Shown one piece after another: positions 1 to 8,690 of a stretch of DNA of 64,000 bases. Origin of the DNA: Halobacillus litoralis (lineage in GTDB: Bacteria > Bacillota > Bacilli > Bacillales > Halobacillaceae); NCBI RefSeq assembly GCF_020171725.1, contig NZ_JAIVAJ010000009.1:54913-118912 (forward strand), read 5' to 3'. The notes below the pieces were generated by a model that worked only from the letters and a program-made list of their open reading frames with translations, searched no databases and had not been told where the DNA came from. Position 1 is the stretch's first letter. The number at the start of each line of letters is the position of its first letter. A program made the position numbers and the translations under genes.

Positions 1-216
1 TGTTTTTTGTAAGGCTTCGACGACATCGAGTCCTGTCATCAAGGGCATTTCGATATCGAGCAGCGCCATATCGGGCGCGTGCTGTTGGATAAACTGCAAG
101 GCTTCCTCACCGTTTCCTACGTCGCCGACGACTTCGAAATCTTCTTCCATATTCAACAGCGTCCGTAACGCTCCTCTCAGCATTTGCTGGTCTTCTGCTA
201 TCAATATTGAAATCAA
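1..216 (-). CDS. yvfU: Response regulator, NarL/DesR type, YvfU-like (partial)
   Basis: N-terminal 72 residues of a receiver domain; the rest lies beyond the left edge. It shows the acidic pair E8/D9, the phospho-acceptor D54 in an LLDIEMP context and a start at TTG preceded by GAGGAGG. The TTG overlaps the stop of the upstream histidine kinase as TTGA, so the two are translationally coupled. With the kinase and the two ABC genes upstream it reproduces the B. subtilis yvfRSTU order. The family usually ends in a LuxR-type helix-turn-helix, which cannot be seen here. It probably controls the exporter genes of its own operon. Confidence 0.85.
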   Translation of the reverse strand, partial: MISILIAEDQQMLRGALRTLLNMEEDFEVVGDVGNGEEALQFIQQHAPDMALLDIEMPLMTGLDVVEALQKT

Positions 217-1346
217 CCTGTTTCCTCCTCATCCCATGCATCCTTTTCCTTACTGCGCTGCACTTTCGGTACAAAAACATGGACAGACCCGCCTTGGTTG
301 GCAGCATTTTCGATCGACACACGTCCGCTGATCATCCGCAGACGTTCCTCCATGCCGAACAAGCCATTGCCTTTTGGTTTTTGAATCCCGATGCCGTTGT
401 CCTGCACCTTGAGACGAATCTCCTTCTTATGATCCTCAATGGTGATGTGGCAGCGGGTCGCCTGACTGTGCCGAATCACATTCGTTACACATTCACGTAA
501 ACTGAAGGCGAGAATATTTTCATAGAGTGGATTCAACCCTTCAACAGACCCGCTCCTTTCAACAACCGGCGTGATGGATGCCTCGCGAAGCAGCTTCTCA
601 GACAAGACGATTTCTTCTTCCATCGACAACTGCTTCAGATCGGTCACGATTTCACGGATTTGATTCAACACCGTCCGTGAAATTTGATGAATATCTTTGA
701 TTTCGCTCTCCGATTGAGCCGGGTTCGTAGACAGCATACGGAGGGCGATATCGCTTTTGAGCGTAATCATCGACAGCGTCTGGCCGACCGTGTCATGCAG
801 GTCACGTCCGATTCGTTCTCGCTCCTGCTGCTTCACCAGCTCTTCAATCCTCTCATTCGCCTGGTCGAGCTTTTCTTTCGTCTGGCTCCACTTGATTTCA
901 TATTGCATAATAAGCGGGATCACGACGATCATAATACACGCGGCCGATATCGGAGCGATTTCGACCACCATATGACCGGACTGATGAATCCAGTACAGTT
1001 CGACAAACAGCATGATCGACAAGACATAATAAACGAAAAACGATCGCCGTTTTTGAATGAAGGGTGTCGCATAAGCGGTATAGATCGCTAAGTATAAGAA
1101 CGATTCATGATAGAAATATAGAAAAATACCGACGATGATCGTCATGAAGATTCCATTCATAAACGCCCTGGAAGGCGCCCAATAAATATCACGGAAAAAG
1201 AAATAAAAAAGAACAAGCAAAGCGATTCCCGCTACACCTTCCCACCCTCCCCATGTGAGCAGATTGTAGAGCGGGAATAAAAAGTAAAGCGACCAGAACA
1301 GAGGCAGATGACCATATTTCTCGGGAAATAGCCGAACTTTTTTCAC
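213..1346 (-). CDS. yvfT: Sensor histidine kinase, DesK/YvfT-like
   Basis: Membrane sensor kinase of 377 residues. About five hydrophobic segments fill the first 150 residues. They are followed by a coiled linker, the HisKA_3 box ERIGRDLHDTVGQ (phospho-acceptor His near residue 184) and an ATPase domain with N, G1 and G2 boxes (CVTNVIRHS, DNGIGI, GNGLFGM). The start is GTG at 1346 behind AAGGAGG. A longer ORF reading exists but has no ribosome site. The gene begins just after the permease stop and overlaps the regulator by 4 bp. The signal is unknown; DesK senses membrane fluidity, but that cannot be transferred to this protein. Confidence 0.85.
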   Translation of the reverse strand: MKKVRLFPEKYGHLPLFWSLYFLFPLYNLLTWGGWEGVAGIALLVLFYFFFRDIYWAPSRAFMNGIFMTIIVGIFLYFYHESFLYLAIYTAYATPFIQKRRSFFVYYVLSIMLFVELYWIHQSGHMVVEIAPISAACIMIVVIPLIMQYEIKWSQTKEKLDQANERIEELVKQQERERIGRDLHDTVGQTLSMITLKSDIALRMLSTNPAQSESEIKDIHQISRTVLNQIREIVTDLKQLSMEEEIVLSEKLLREASITPVVERSGSVEGLNPLYENILAFSLRECVTNVIRHSQATRCHITIEDHKKEIRLKVQDNGIGIQKPKGNGLFGMEERLRMISGRVSIENAANQGGSVHVFVPKVQRSKEKDAWDEEETG

Positions 1347-1347
1347 A

Positions 1348-2082
1348 TTAGATCCTCCTTGCGTGTGTGTAGAGAGCACCTCCCGCAAATATGACCAGAT
1401 AGGCGAGTAAGACCACGATGGTCACAAGCGGAACGGCTTCTCCAGCGAGCAGCGACCATGCGCCGTTGGCATAGAGGTAACCCGGCGTCCAAGTGCCGAA
1501 CGATTGGACGAATGCAGGCATGTTGTCCATCGGTGTCCACAGCCCGCCGAGCAGCGCCATTCCGAGCGTGAGAAGATTCGCTACGCCTGTTGCTGTATCA
1601 GGTGTTTTGAAAACTGAGATCCATAAGCCGAGGGCAAGAAAAGGGAGGATGCCGAGCCAAATCCAACCGCCCACTTGAACCCATTTCATCAACGGAAGCT
1701 CAATGCCCTTCCAAACCGATGCCGCCGTAAACAGAGCGATGATGATCATCCCGTTCAGCACCATAAGTGAGACGAGGCGGGCTGTGAAGTATTGCATCCT
1801 TTTCATCGGTAACGACTGGACCCACTTCATCCATGGCTGACGTCGATCATACAACAGCTGAATCCCCATCGTTGTCACCGATGATCCCATCAAGCTGAAG
1901 CACGTCATCGATATAAGAAAATAAGCCTTCCATTCTGTACCTGCAATCTCCATCGTTCCACTGACCGTCGTCGTATAGATCGCATAGAAGATAAACGGCA
2001 TCAGGAGAGAGAACACAACAAAGTATTGATTTCGAAATAGTCTAAACATTTCCATTTTACTTGTATTGTAAATGATTTTCAT
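1348..2082 (-). CDS. yvfS: ABC-2 type transporter permease, YvfS-like
   Basis: Integral membrane protein of 244 residues with six predicted hydrophobic segments and the ABC-2 architecture: a cytosolic N-terminus, the first membrane helix near residue 20, and a large gap before the second. It follows the ATP-binding gene with a clear GAGGAGG site and should form a homodimeric exporter with it. The next two genes encode a kinase and a regulator, a layout seen for exporters of antimicrobials, lipids or polyketides. The substrate cannot be told from the sequence. Confidence 0.8.
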   Translation of the reverse strand: MKIIYNTSKMEMFRLFRNQYFVVFSLLMPFIFYAIYTTTVSGTMEIAGTEWKAYFLISMTCFSLMGSSVTTMGIQLLYDRRQPWMKWVQSLPMKRMQYFTARLVSLMVLNGMIIIALFTAASVWKGIELPLMKWVQVGGWIWLGILPFLALGLWISVFKTPDTATGVANLLTLGMALLGGLWTPMDNMPAFVQSFGTWTPGYLYANGAWSLLAGEAVPLVTIVVLLAYLVIFAGGALYTHARRI

Positions 2083-2109
2083 TGAAAAATCCTCCTCTTT
2101 TTTTCATTC

Positions 2110-2964
2110 TCATCCCATCGCCTCTTCAGAGGTCCACTCCTCATAGAAGTTTTCCATCGACTTCTTCTCCGTAGACAAATCTTGAAAAGGAACGTTGTTT
2201 TCTACGAGCCAGCGAATCCACTCATCAGAGGATCTCGTTTCTTTTTCCCAAAGTTTCACGTCACTGTTCCACGTGAATCCTTGTTGTTGTAGAAACGAAG
2301 CGGCGTTTTCGTTCTCCAGACGGAACCGGATCCAGGTCGTCGTACTCTCAAGCCCTGAGACTGTTTCGTCCGTTTTGATCACGCCGTTCTCGAGGAACAG
2401 AACTCTGTCTCCGATCAGAGAGGCTTCTTGAAGGACATGGGTCGTCATCAAGATCGTCATACCAGCTTTTTTCAACTTCTCGATTTGACGGTAGACGTTT
2501 TTGCGGGCGTGAACATCCATGCCTGCCGTCGGTTCATCCATTATCAAAAGGTCGGGCTGACCGACGAGGGCCAGGGAGAAATGAAGCTTCCGCTTTTGAC
2601 CGATGCTCAAATTATCGGTCTTCGTTTTCTCCATCTCCACAAGTCCGGCGTTTTGAATCACTTCTTGATAAGACAACGGAGAAGTGTACAGCGACCTCGT
2701 CCATTGAATCAGCTCTTTGACCGTCACCCGATCGATGACAGAGGCATCCTGAAGGACGAGTCCGATCTTTTTCTTTCCTTCGTACCAGTCGATGTGCCCG
2801 TTCGTCGCTTTAATATTTCCCATCAGAATGTCGAGAAGTGTCGTTTTCCCAGCTCCGTTCGCCCCAAGCAAAAGGACACTCTCTCCCTTTTCAAGCGAAA
2901 ATGTAACATCGTGCAGCACGCGCTTTCGGCCGAAGTCTTTTGCCAAATGTTCTACGCTCAACAT
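2110..2964 (-). CDS. yvfR: ABC transporter ATP-binding protein, YvfR-like
   Basis: ATPase subunit with Walker A GANGAGKTT, the signature LSIGQKRKL (a conservative variant of LSGGQ), Walker B LLIMDEPTAG and the switch histidine in TTHVL. A C-terminal extension of about 80 residues follows the ATPase core, as in CcmA/DrrA-type exporters. The start at 2964 (MLSVEHLAKDF) is chosen because AAGGGTGAT lies at correct spacing; upstream in-frame starts have none. First gene of the four-gene operon. Confidence 0.82.
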   Translation of the reverse strand: MLSVEHLAKDFGRKRVLHDVTFSLEKGESVLLLGANGAGKTTLLDILMGNIKATNGHIDWYEGKKKIGLVLQDASVIDRVTVKELIQWTRSLYTSPLSYQEVIQNAGLVEMEKTKTDNLSIGQKRKLHFSLALVGQPDLLIMDEPTAGMDVHARKNVYRQIEKLKKAGMTILMTTHVLQEASLIGDRVLFLENGVIKTDETVSGLESTTTWIRFRLENENAASFLQQQGFTWNSDVKLWEKETRSSDEWIRWLVENNVPFQDLSTEKKSMENFYEEWTSEEAMG

Positions 2965-2986
2965 AACCATCACCCTTTCTATCCTT

Positions 2987-3054
2987 ATCATAAAGGGCAC
3001 AGGATTCGTCTTGTAGAAACCTCTGTCATGACTTCAGATGACAATTGTCACATC
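2987..3054 (-). promoter_or_regulatory. Candidate activator-dependent promoter and operator of the yvfRSTU-like operon
   Basis: On the minus strand a TATGAT -10 lies at 2987-2992 with no recognisable -35. Just upstream is the perfect palindrome TGACAATTGTCA (3039-3050), with further TGAC/GTCA half-sites at 3025-3042. A poor -35 next to GTCA/TGAC repeats is what a DesR/LiaR-type regulator needs. This is inference from position and symmetry. Confidence 0.4.
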
Positions 3055-3187
3055 CAAAAAAATCCTATGGTCTCTTGCTCAGACTTCTATATTGTTTCAG
3101 ATGAAAATTCCGGGCTAAGTCGTTCATTCAATGATTACGACCCCAAAGTCGGAATGCAGACTTTAGACCTTCTTTACACACATAAAA

Positions 3188-3223
3188 AAGGCCACTTGAG
3201 TCTGTTAAAACTCAAGTGGCCTT
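3188..3223 (-). terminator. Rho-independent terminator of the 110-aa gene
   Basis: A 13-bp perfect stem (3188-3200 with 3211-3223) and a 10-nt loop. On the minus strand it is followed by a run of T. It directly follows the stop of the hypothetical gene. Confidence 0.85.
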
Positions 3224-3229
3224 CTAAGA

Positions 3230-3562
3230 TTATTCAACTTCAGGTGCGTTCCTTAGACGTGCACCGATTCTGAGCTTCTCAACTACTTTCTCTTCGATAC
3301 AGCACACTCGATCCAAGACCCCGCGCACAGAATTATCGATTTCAACCAAGTCATTCATCGCCGTCTCTGTTGGGCTGTTATGCGTAACATAATGTGTCGC
3401 AGCTTTGATTTTCTTCGCTTCTGCTCCAATTACTTCCGCCAGTTTGAATTCTGTCAAAAGTGCAGACAGGATGATCAACCCACCCAGTCCGTCGTTACCT
3501 AGAAATTCTGTCGCCTGACCAGCTTCATCAATCATTCCCATGATTTCTTTTTTTTCAGCCAT
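3230..3562 (-). CDS. Hypothetical protein, 110 aa
   Basis: Not recognised. Start ATG with GGGAGGG at good spacing and a strong terminator behind, so expression as a single gene is credible. The protein opens with a charged stretch (MAEKKEIMGMIDEAG), has a glycine-rich hydrophobic segment near residues 24-37 (GLGGLIILSALL) and ends in a polar half with a Cys pair (RVCCIEE). It could be a small peripheral protein. No function is proposed. Confidence 0.6.
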   Translation of the reverse strand: MAEKKEIMGMIDEAGQATEFLGNDGLGGLIILSALLTEFKLAEVIGAEAKKIKAATHYVTHNSPTETAMNDLVEIDNSVRGVLDRVCCIEEKVVEKLRIGARLRNAPEVE

Positions 3563-3649
3563 TATTATCCCTCCCTTTTCTCTTGATAGTTACATCCTAT
3601 GAAAAAGAAAGGGACTTGCATGGACAAGTGGCTTATGTCATCGGCTGAT

Positions 3650-3665
3650 TTTTTCACGTGAAAAG
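3650..3665. other. parS-like palindrome (degenerate)
   Basis: The core TTTCACGTGAAA is intact; 13 of 16 positions match the Bacillus parS consensus TGTTTCACGTGAAACA. Located upstream of splA. Other near matches are at 5040, 21013 and 53528. Confidence 0.3.
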
Positions 3666-3765
3666 AATTGAATGCCCTCTTCTTCAACTTTACCACTTAT
3701 TAGTACCTCATAAATCTTTCGCTTTGTGGAAAAATGAGCACAAACGATGGAAAGCAGGTGAAAGC

Positions 3766-4029
3766 ATGGAAATGAATGAACAAAACTACCGTGCAGGAGA
3801 TATTGTGTACGTCATCTATCGCAACCCTCACACGTACGATGTCGCCAATGTCCAGGAGGCGGCTGTCGTGAAGAACCCGGAACAGCCCGGGGAGCTGGCT
3901 TTATTTTTATATGAAACCTATTTTCCGTTAGATTCTGATATTGCGGTCTATGCTTCCGAAGGCGATGCAGAGCGCGCCTATCACGATGCGTTCGGTGGCG
4001 GAGTGGAATCGGAGGGAGAGCTGTGGTAA
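3766..4029 (+). CDS. splA: SplA-like regulator of spore photoproduct lyase
   Basis: 87-residue small protein directly before splB and overlapping it by 7 bp. In B. subtilis the 79-residue SplA, related to the TRAP protein, represses the spl operon. This protein has the same place, size and start (MEMNEQNYRAGDIVYV, with the 'GDIV.V' opening). The start at 3766 has AGGTGA four bases upstream; the longer ORF does not. Assignment rests mainly on position and size, less on sequence. Expected expression is in the forespore. Confidence 0.72.
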   Translation: MEMNEQNYRAGDIVYVIYRNPHTYDVANVQEAAVVKNPEQPGELALFLYETYFPLDSDIAVYASEGDAERAYHDAFGGGVESEGELW

Positions 4030-5051
4030 AACCTTTCGTACCTGAACTGGTTTACATCGAGCCCCGCGCGTTGGAGTACCCGCTCGGGCGAGAGCTGAAA
4101 GAGAAGTTCGAGGGGATGGGCATTGAAATCAGAGAAACGACGTCCCATAACCAAGTCCGCAATCTGCCCGGGGACAATGACTTTCAGAAATATAGAATGG
4201 CGAAGTCGACGCTTGTGGTCGGAGTGAGAAAGACTCTCAAGTTCGATACCTCCAAACCCTCTGCGGAGTATGCCATCCCTTTTGCGACGGGCTGCATGGG
4301 ACACTGCCACTACTGTTATCTTCAGACGACAATGGGGAGTAAGCCGTATATCCGGACGTATGTGAATACGAATGAAGTGTTTGAAGCGGCAGAGGAGTAT
4401 ATGAAAGAGCGTGCACCTGAGGAGACGCGGTTTGAAGCGTCTTGTACATCGGATATCGTCGGGATCGATCACCTGACCCATACGCTGAAGCATGCGATCG
4501 AATACTTCGGTCAATCCGAGCACGGGCGCCTTCGTTTTGTGACAAAGTTCGCACATGTCGATCATCTGCTGGATGCGAAGCACAACGGCAGGACGCGGTT
4601 CCGCTTCAGCATGAATGCGGACTATGTCATCAAATATTTAGAGCCCGGCACCTCACGCCTCGATGACCGCATCGAAGCGGCTGCTAAAGTAGCGAAAGCC
4701 GGCTATCCACTCGGCTTCATCATCGCACCGATTTATTTGTACGATGACTGGAAGGAAGGGTACCGGATCCTTTTTGAAAAGCTTCATGACAAGCTACCGG
4801 ATTATGCGACGAAGGATTTGACGTTCGAGCTGATCCAGCACCGCTTCACGAAGCCTGCGAAACGCGTCATCCAGAAAAACTACCCGATGACGAAGCTCGA
4901 AATGGACGAAGAGAAGCGCAAATACAAATGGGGACGGTACGGAATCGGTAAGTACGTCTATCAAAAGGACGAACAGGAAGATATGAAGAGCACGCTTGGC
5001 GGCTACATCAATCAATATTTCCCTGAAGCGACCTTGGAATATTTCACATGA
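4023..5051 (+). CDS. splB: Spore photoproduct lyase (radical SAM)
   Basis: Repairs the thymine dimer 'spore photoproduct' during germination by radical SAM chemistry. 342 residues, the normal length. The radical SAM cluster is C91-x3-C95-x2-C98 (TGCMGHCHYCYL), and C141 (EASCTSDI) is at the position of the conserved hydrogen-donor cysteine of the B. subtilis enzyme. Start is GTG at 4023, inside the end of splA, behind GGAGGGAG, indicating translational coupling. Confidence 0.96.
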   Translation: MVKPFVPELVYIEPRALEYPLGRELKEKFEGMGIEIRETTSHNQVRNLPGDNDFQKYRMAKSTLVVGVRKTLKFDTSKPSAEYAIPFATGCMGHCHYCYLQTTMGSKPYIRTYVNTNEVFEAAEEYMKERAPEETRFEASCTSDIVGIDHLTHTLKHAIEYFGQSEHGRLRFVTKFAHVDHLLDAKHNGRTRFRFSMNADYVIKYLEPGTSRLDDRIEAAAKVAKAGYPLGFIIAPIYLYDDWKEGYRILFEKLHDKLPDYATKDLTFELIQHRFTKPAKRVIQKNYPMTKLEMDEEKRKYKWGRYGIGKYVYQKDEQEDMKSTLGGYINQYFPEATLEYFT

Positions 5052-5055
5052 AACA
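5040..5055. other. parS-like site overlapping the splB stop codon
   Basis: 14 of 16 positions match the parS consensus, but the centre is CACATG rather than CACGTG, which probably weakens ParB binding. Confidence 0.2.
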
Positions 5056-5081
5056 AACCCTTCCTCAATCGAGGGAGGGTT
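5056..5081 (+). terminator. Terminator between splB and the GNAT gene
   Basis: An 11-bp stem with one G-T pair (5056-5066 with 5071-5081), a 4-nt loop and a short T-rich tail. It sits between convergent genes and may serve both. Confidence 0.6.
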
Positions 5082-5538
5082 ATTTCAATTTCTTCTGCAC
5101 GACTTCCCGGTGCTGCACATATCCTTGTTTTTCATAAAACGAGCGTGCTCCGGTATTGCCCGCCCAGTAATCAAGTTCAATCGCATCGATTCCTTTTTCC
5201 CGTGCGAGGTCTTCGACAGCCTCGAGAAGCTTCCGCCCGTAACCCCGCTGCTGCTTCGTCGTGTCGACACTGATCTGATGCACGTACAACGAAGCACGTG
5301 CCTTCTTGAAGTCGTTCTCTTCCTCATAGCGTTCTTCGACCCATACAAAACCGACCGGCTCTTCGTCGATTGCAATCAGGAACGTATGGTACGGCTTTCC
5401 GATTTTACTTTCAAAAAAGTTCAGCATCCGTTCAAATCGATATGGCTTGAATAGATGAGGGTACAGTTCAACGTGCAAATCATGGACAAACCGGTTCAGC
5501 CGCGCGACGACTGACGCATCCTTCGTTTCCTGAATCAT
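5080..5538 (-). CDS. GNAT family N-acetyltransferase
   Basis: 152-residue GNAT enzyme that transfers an acetyl group from acetyl-CoA to an unknown amine. Motif A (VDTTKQQRGYGRKLLEAVEDLA) holds the Q/RxxGxG/A pyrophosphate loop, and the C-terminal part (LDYWAGNTGARSFYEKQGYV) is the typical motif B. Start at the second ATG (5538), since AAAGGGGG is correctly spaced only for that one. Convergent with splB and probably single. Substrate unknown. Confidence 0.8.
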   Translation of the reverse strand: MIQETKDASVVARLNRFVHDLHVELYPHLFKPYRFERMLNFFESKIGKPYHTFLIAIDEEPVGFVWVEERYEEENDFKKARASLYVHQISVDTTKQQRGYGRKLLEAVEDLAREKGIDAIELDYWAGNTGARSFYEKQGYVQHREVVQKKLK

Positions 5539-5639
5539 GTTCATTCCCCCTTTTTTTCCACTATACGAAAACAAATGCGTAGTGTCACGGGAATTGTGGA
5601 AAGATAAGGAACAGAAAGAAAATGAAAAAGGAGAGATGA

Positions 5640-6512
5640 ATGATGGATCGATCAAAACGTCAATACGGAGGACAGCCCGCTCAGACACAGAATAGACAAC
5701 CGGGAGTAGAGTCAGAGATGAATCCTGCTCCGCTGCATGCCGATACCGATTATCAAAGTGGGCAGAAGCTGAAAGGGAAAGTCGCGCTCATCACAGGCGG
5801 AGACAGCGGAATCGGGAAATCCGTTGCCATCGGATACGCGAAGGAAGGTGCGGATGTCGCGATTGTCTATTTGGATGAGCATGAAGACGCCGAGAAGACG
5901 AAACAGCTTGTGGAACAGCAGGGACAGAAAGCGATTCTCATCCCTGGTGATGTAGGAGAAGAGACGTTCTGCCAAACCGTCGTTCAGCAGACGATCAAGG
6001 CATTCGGAAAAATCGATATCCTCGTCAATAACGCAGCTGAACAGCATCCGACCGACGACATCCTGAAGATTACGAAGGAGCAGCTCGAGCGTACGTTCCG
6101 GACGAACATTTTCTCGATGTTTCACATGACAAAAGCGGTCGTCCCGCATTTAACGCAAGGAAGCTCGATTATCAACACGGGCTCGGTCACCCCGTTCGTC
6201 GGAAATGAACAGCTTGTCGACTATACAGCGACAAAAGGAGCGGTCGTCGGCTTCACCCGTTCCCTTGCCAAGCAGCTCGTATCAAAAGGCATTCGCGTAA
6301 ACGGCGTAGCACCAGGTCCGATTTGGACACCTCTGATTCCGTCTACATTCCAGGCAGACGATGTCGCGAAATTCGGGGCTGACACTCCGATGGGACGTCC
6401 CGGCCAACCCGTCGAGCACGTCGGCAGCTACGTCCTGCTCGCATCCGATGACGCCTCTTATATGACGGGACAGTTCATCCATATCAACGGCGGAGCTTAC
6501 ACATCGAGCTAA
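5640..6512 (+). CDS. SDR-family oxidoreductase, general-stress type (YdaD/YhdF/YhxC family)
   Basis: 290-residue classical short-chain dehydrogenase with an about 40-residue polar N-terminal extension typical of the bacillar general-stress members. It shows the NAD(P) motif TGGDSGIGKSVA, the NNAA motif, Ser in INTGSVT, the catalytic YTATK pair and the PGPIWTPL segment. Start ATG at 5640 behind AAGGAG. Substrate unknown. In B. subtilis relatives of this family belong to the SigB regulon; no SigB promoter was identified here. Confidence 0.85.
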   Translation: MMDRSKRQYGGQPAQTQNRQPGVESEMNPAPLHADTDYQSGQKLKGKVALITGGDSGIGKSVAIGYAKEGADVAIVYLDEHEDAEKTKQLVEQQGQKAILIPGDVGEETFCQTVVQQTIKAFGKIDILVNNAAEQHPTDDILKITKEQLERTFRTNIFSMFHMTKAVVPHLTQGSSIINTGSVTPFVGNEQLVDYTATKGAVVGFTRSLAKQLVSKGIRVNGVAPGPIWTPLIPSTFQADDVAKFGADTPMGRPGQPVEHVGSYVLLASDDASYMTGQFIHINGGAYTSS

Positions 6513-6575
6513 GCAGGACAGTTGCAAACGCCCGCTTCCCTTTTACAATAAAAAGTAGGAAGGGAGAAGGTGCTG

Positions 6576-7397
6576 ATGCCGGAAGGTCCTGAAATTAGAA
6601 AAGCCGCCGATTATGTCGAAAAAGCCGTGGTAGGTCGCGAAGTGCTGGAAATTTTCTTCGCCTTCGATCACCTCAAAGACTATGAGGAGATCCTGAAAGG
6701 ACGGCACATCCTTCGTGTCGACACGAAAGGGAAAGCGATGCTCACCCGCTTCGACAACGGCTATACGATTTATTCGCACAACCAGTTGTACGGCAAGTGG
6801 TACACACGGAACGCCTACAACTATCCGAAAACGAACCGCCAGCTCAGATTTGCGATTCATAATGAAAAGAAATCTGCGCTCCTCTATAGTGCTTCTGATA
6901 TTGAAGTGTTACGAGATGAGGAAGTGGAGGCCCACCCGTTCATCGCGAAAGTCGGACCGGATATTCTGAGTGAAGACGTCACGAAAGAAGAGTTGGTCGA
7001 GAGGTTCCACGAGAAACGGTTCCACCGCAGAAAGTGGACTTCGCTTCTCCTGGATCAAGCGTTCATCGGGGGAATCGGCAACTATCTGCGGAGTGAAATC
7101 CTGTTCGTCGCAGGTATCCACCCTGAGCTGAGACCCGTCGATTGTACAGAGGAACAGCTTGAGAAAGCCGCGCAGGCGAGCATCGATCTGATGTGGCAGT
7201 CGTACAAGCATAAAGGGATTACGAACGACCTGGAACTTGCCGAGAAACTGAAAGCCTCAGGAGCGAAGCGGTACGAATATCGTCATTGGGTGTTCAACCG
7301 TGAAGGAAAGGCCTGCCGCGTGGACGGCACGGAAATCATCAAATTCCGAGCCGGATCACGAAGATGCTACTACTGCCCCACTTGTCAGTCGAAGTAA
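6576..7397 (+). CDS. nei: Endonuclease VIII-type DNA glycosylase (Fpg/Nei family)
   Basis: Base-excision repair enzyme that removes oxidised bases and cleaves at AP sites. After removal of Met the N-terminal Pro2-Glu3 (MPEGPEI) forms the catalytic end, which fixes the start at 6576 rather than the upstream GTG. It also has a GIGNYLRSEIL helix-two-turn-helix segment and a C-terminal zinc finger (one Cys, then CYYCPTC). 273 residues, near normal. Followed by a strong terminator. Confidence 0.9.
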   Translation: MPEGPEIRKAADYVEKAVVGREVLEIFFAFDHLKDYEEILKGRHILRVDTKGKAMLTRFDNGYTIYSHNQLYGKWYTRNAYNYPKTNRQLRFAIHNEKKSALLYSASDIEVLRDEEVEAHPFIAKVGPDILSEDVTKEELVERFHEKRFHRRKWTSLLLDQAFIGGIGNYLRSEILFVAGIHPELRPVDCTEEQLEKAAQASIDLMWQSYKHKGITNDLELAEKLKASGAKRYEYRHWVFNREGKACRVDGTEIIKFRAGSRRCYYCPTCQSK

Positions 7398-7425
7398 GCC
7401 GGAGGAAGCAATCCTCCGGCTTTTT
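7396..7425 (+). terminator. Terminator of nei
   Basis: An 11-bp stem (7396-7406 with 7412-7422), 5-nt loop and five T. Confidence 0.9.
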
Positions 7426-7913
7426 CATGGGAAGAAAACATGTTCAGCATGAAGTTCTTCCCCGAGCGTCAGAATACCGAACGAATAACGCGGGAGTCTT
7501 CGTTTGTCCGTCACTGATCCCGGGTTAAACAACATCGTGTTTTTCACAAATCGAAGGAGCGGAAGGTGGGAATGACCGAATACGATGAGGTCCAATTCCT
7601 CTCCTTCAAACGCTTCGACGACCCGCTTCTCCGTCGTCTTCTTTTCACCATGTCCGTGGACGATCCCAATCCGAAATCCGCCTGTCTCTATGATCTGTTT
7701 TTCTGGAAAGACCGATTGAATCTCCTCCCCATCCACGTTGCCATAGACTCCGTGTACGGGAGCAAATGTCTTCAGCTCTTCATAAACGTCAAGCGTCTGC
7801 CAATCTCCGGCATGGATGATTCTATCTGCAGCCGTAAGCTCTTCGGTCAGTCGTTCGGGCAGCTGCTTCGCTTTTTTCGGGATATGCGTGTCCGATAACA
7901 CGACCAACTTCAT
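7425..7913 (-). CDS. Metallophosphoesterase, YfcE/YsnB family
   Basis: 162-residue calcineurin-like phosphodiesterase. Metal ligands are seen as SDTH (residues 7-10), HAGDWQ, GNVD, and C-terminal VHGHG and GHSHLP. Length matches the YsnB/MJ0936-type single-domain enzymes. Start at MKLVVLSDTH (7913) behind AGAGGTGAT; two upstream in-frame starts are less likely. Physiological substrate unknown. It is convergent with nei, separated only by the nei terminator. Confidence 0.85.
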   Translation of the reverse strand: MKLVVLSDTHIPKKAKQLPERLTEELTAADRIIHAGDWQTLDVYEELKTFAPVHGVYGNVDGEEIQSVFPEKQIIETGGFRIGIVHGHGEKKTTEKRVVEAFEGEELDLIVFGHSHLPLLRFVKNTMLFNPGSVTDKRRLPRYSFGILTLGEELHAEHVFFP

Positions 7914-8040
7914 CACCATCACCTCTTATTTTTTCTGAATTTTTCACCATTTCCTTGTTCGACATTTTCCCTGAACTTTCTATTGCATAACCACCTTTTC
8001 TTCTGTACAGTAGTCAAGTATGTGTAAGGAGGAATGCAAC

Positions 8041-8649
8041 ATGAATCAACAAAAACAGGTACAGATGGTGACCGCTGATCCATCTGCTTTCGGATTATTC
8101 GGACTCGCGATGGTTACACTCGTCGCTTCATCCGCTAAATTAGGATTAACAGACGGCGTGTCGTTCGTACTGCCTTGGGCGATCTTCTTAGGTGGAATCG
8201 CACAGCTGATCGCAAGTATGCTTGACGCGAAGCATAACAACACATTCGGGATGACCGCTTTCGGTGCATTCGGACTCTTCTGGCTCGGCGTCGGAACGTC
8301 CTGGTTGATCGACTTCGGTGTATTCGGTGAAGCTGCGGCGCAGGCCGTCGACCCGAAACAGCTCGGTATTGCCTACATCGGCTACTTGATTTTCAGTGTG
8401 TTTATGACAATTGGAGCGATGGAAACGCATAAAGTGCTATTCTTTATTTTCGTCCTTATTGATTTCTTATTCATCGGCTTATCCCTATCGACGCTTGGCG
8501 TCATGCCGGAAGCGATGCACACATTAGCGGCTGTCGCAGAATTCTCGATTGCGATTCTCAGCTTCTACGGATCCGCAGCAAGTGTGTTGAACACGCACTT
8601 CGGAAAAGTGACATTACCTGTAGGCCAACCATTCGGTATCTTTAAATAA
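8041..8649 (+). CDS. Acetate uptake transporter, AceTr (GPR1/FUN34/YaaH) family
   Basis: 202 residues, six membrane helices. The family's N-terminal motif (NPxPLGL) is present as ADPSAFGLFGLA. Members such as E. coli SatP move acetate and succinate with protons through a hexameric channel. Start ATG at 8041 behind AAGGAGGA. A monocistronic gene with its own terminator. Specificity for acetate is inferred from the family. Confidence 0.88.
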   Translation: MNQQKQVQMVTADPSAFGLFGLAMVTLVASSAKLGLTDGVSFVLPWAIFLGGIAQLIASMLDAKHNNTFGMTAFGAFGLFWLGVGTSWLIDFGVFGEAAAQAVDPKQLGIAYIGYLIFSVFMTIGAMETHKVLFFIFVLIDFLFIGLSLSTLGVMPEAMHTLAAVAEFSIAILSFYGSAASVLNTHFGKVTLPVGQPFGIFK

Positions 8650-8654
8650 TTTGT

Positions 8655-8690
8655 AAGACCGATGCTTCTAGAGAGCATCGGTCTTCTTTT
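8655..8690 (+). terminator. Terminator of the acetate transporter gene
   Basis: A 12-bp stem (8655-8666 with 8674-8685) followed by a T-rich tail. Confidence 0.85.

Noticed and set aside
2428..3273. Plus-strand reading frame opposite the yvfR-like gene.
   Set aside because: No ribosome site and no family features; it is the shadow of the gene on the other strand plus the intergenic region.
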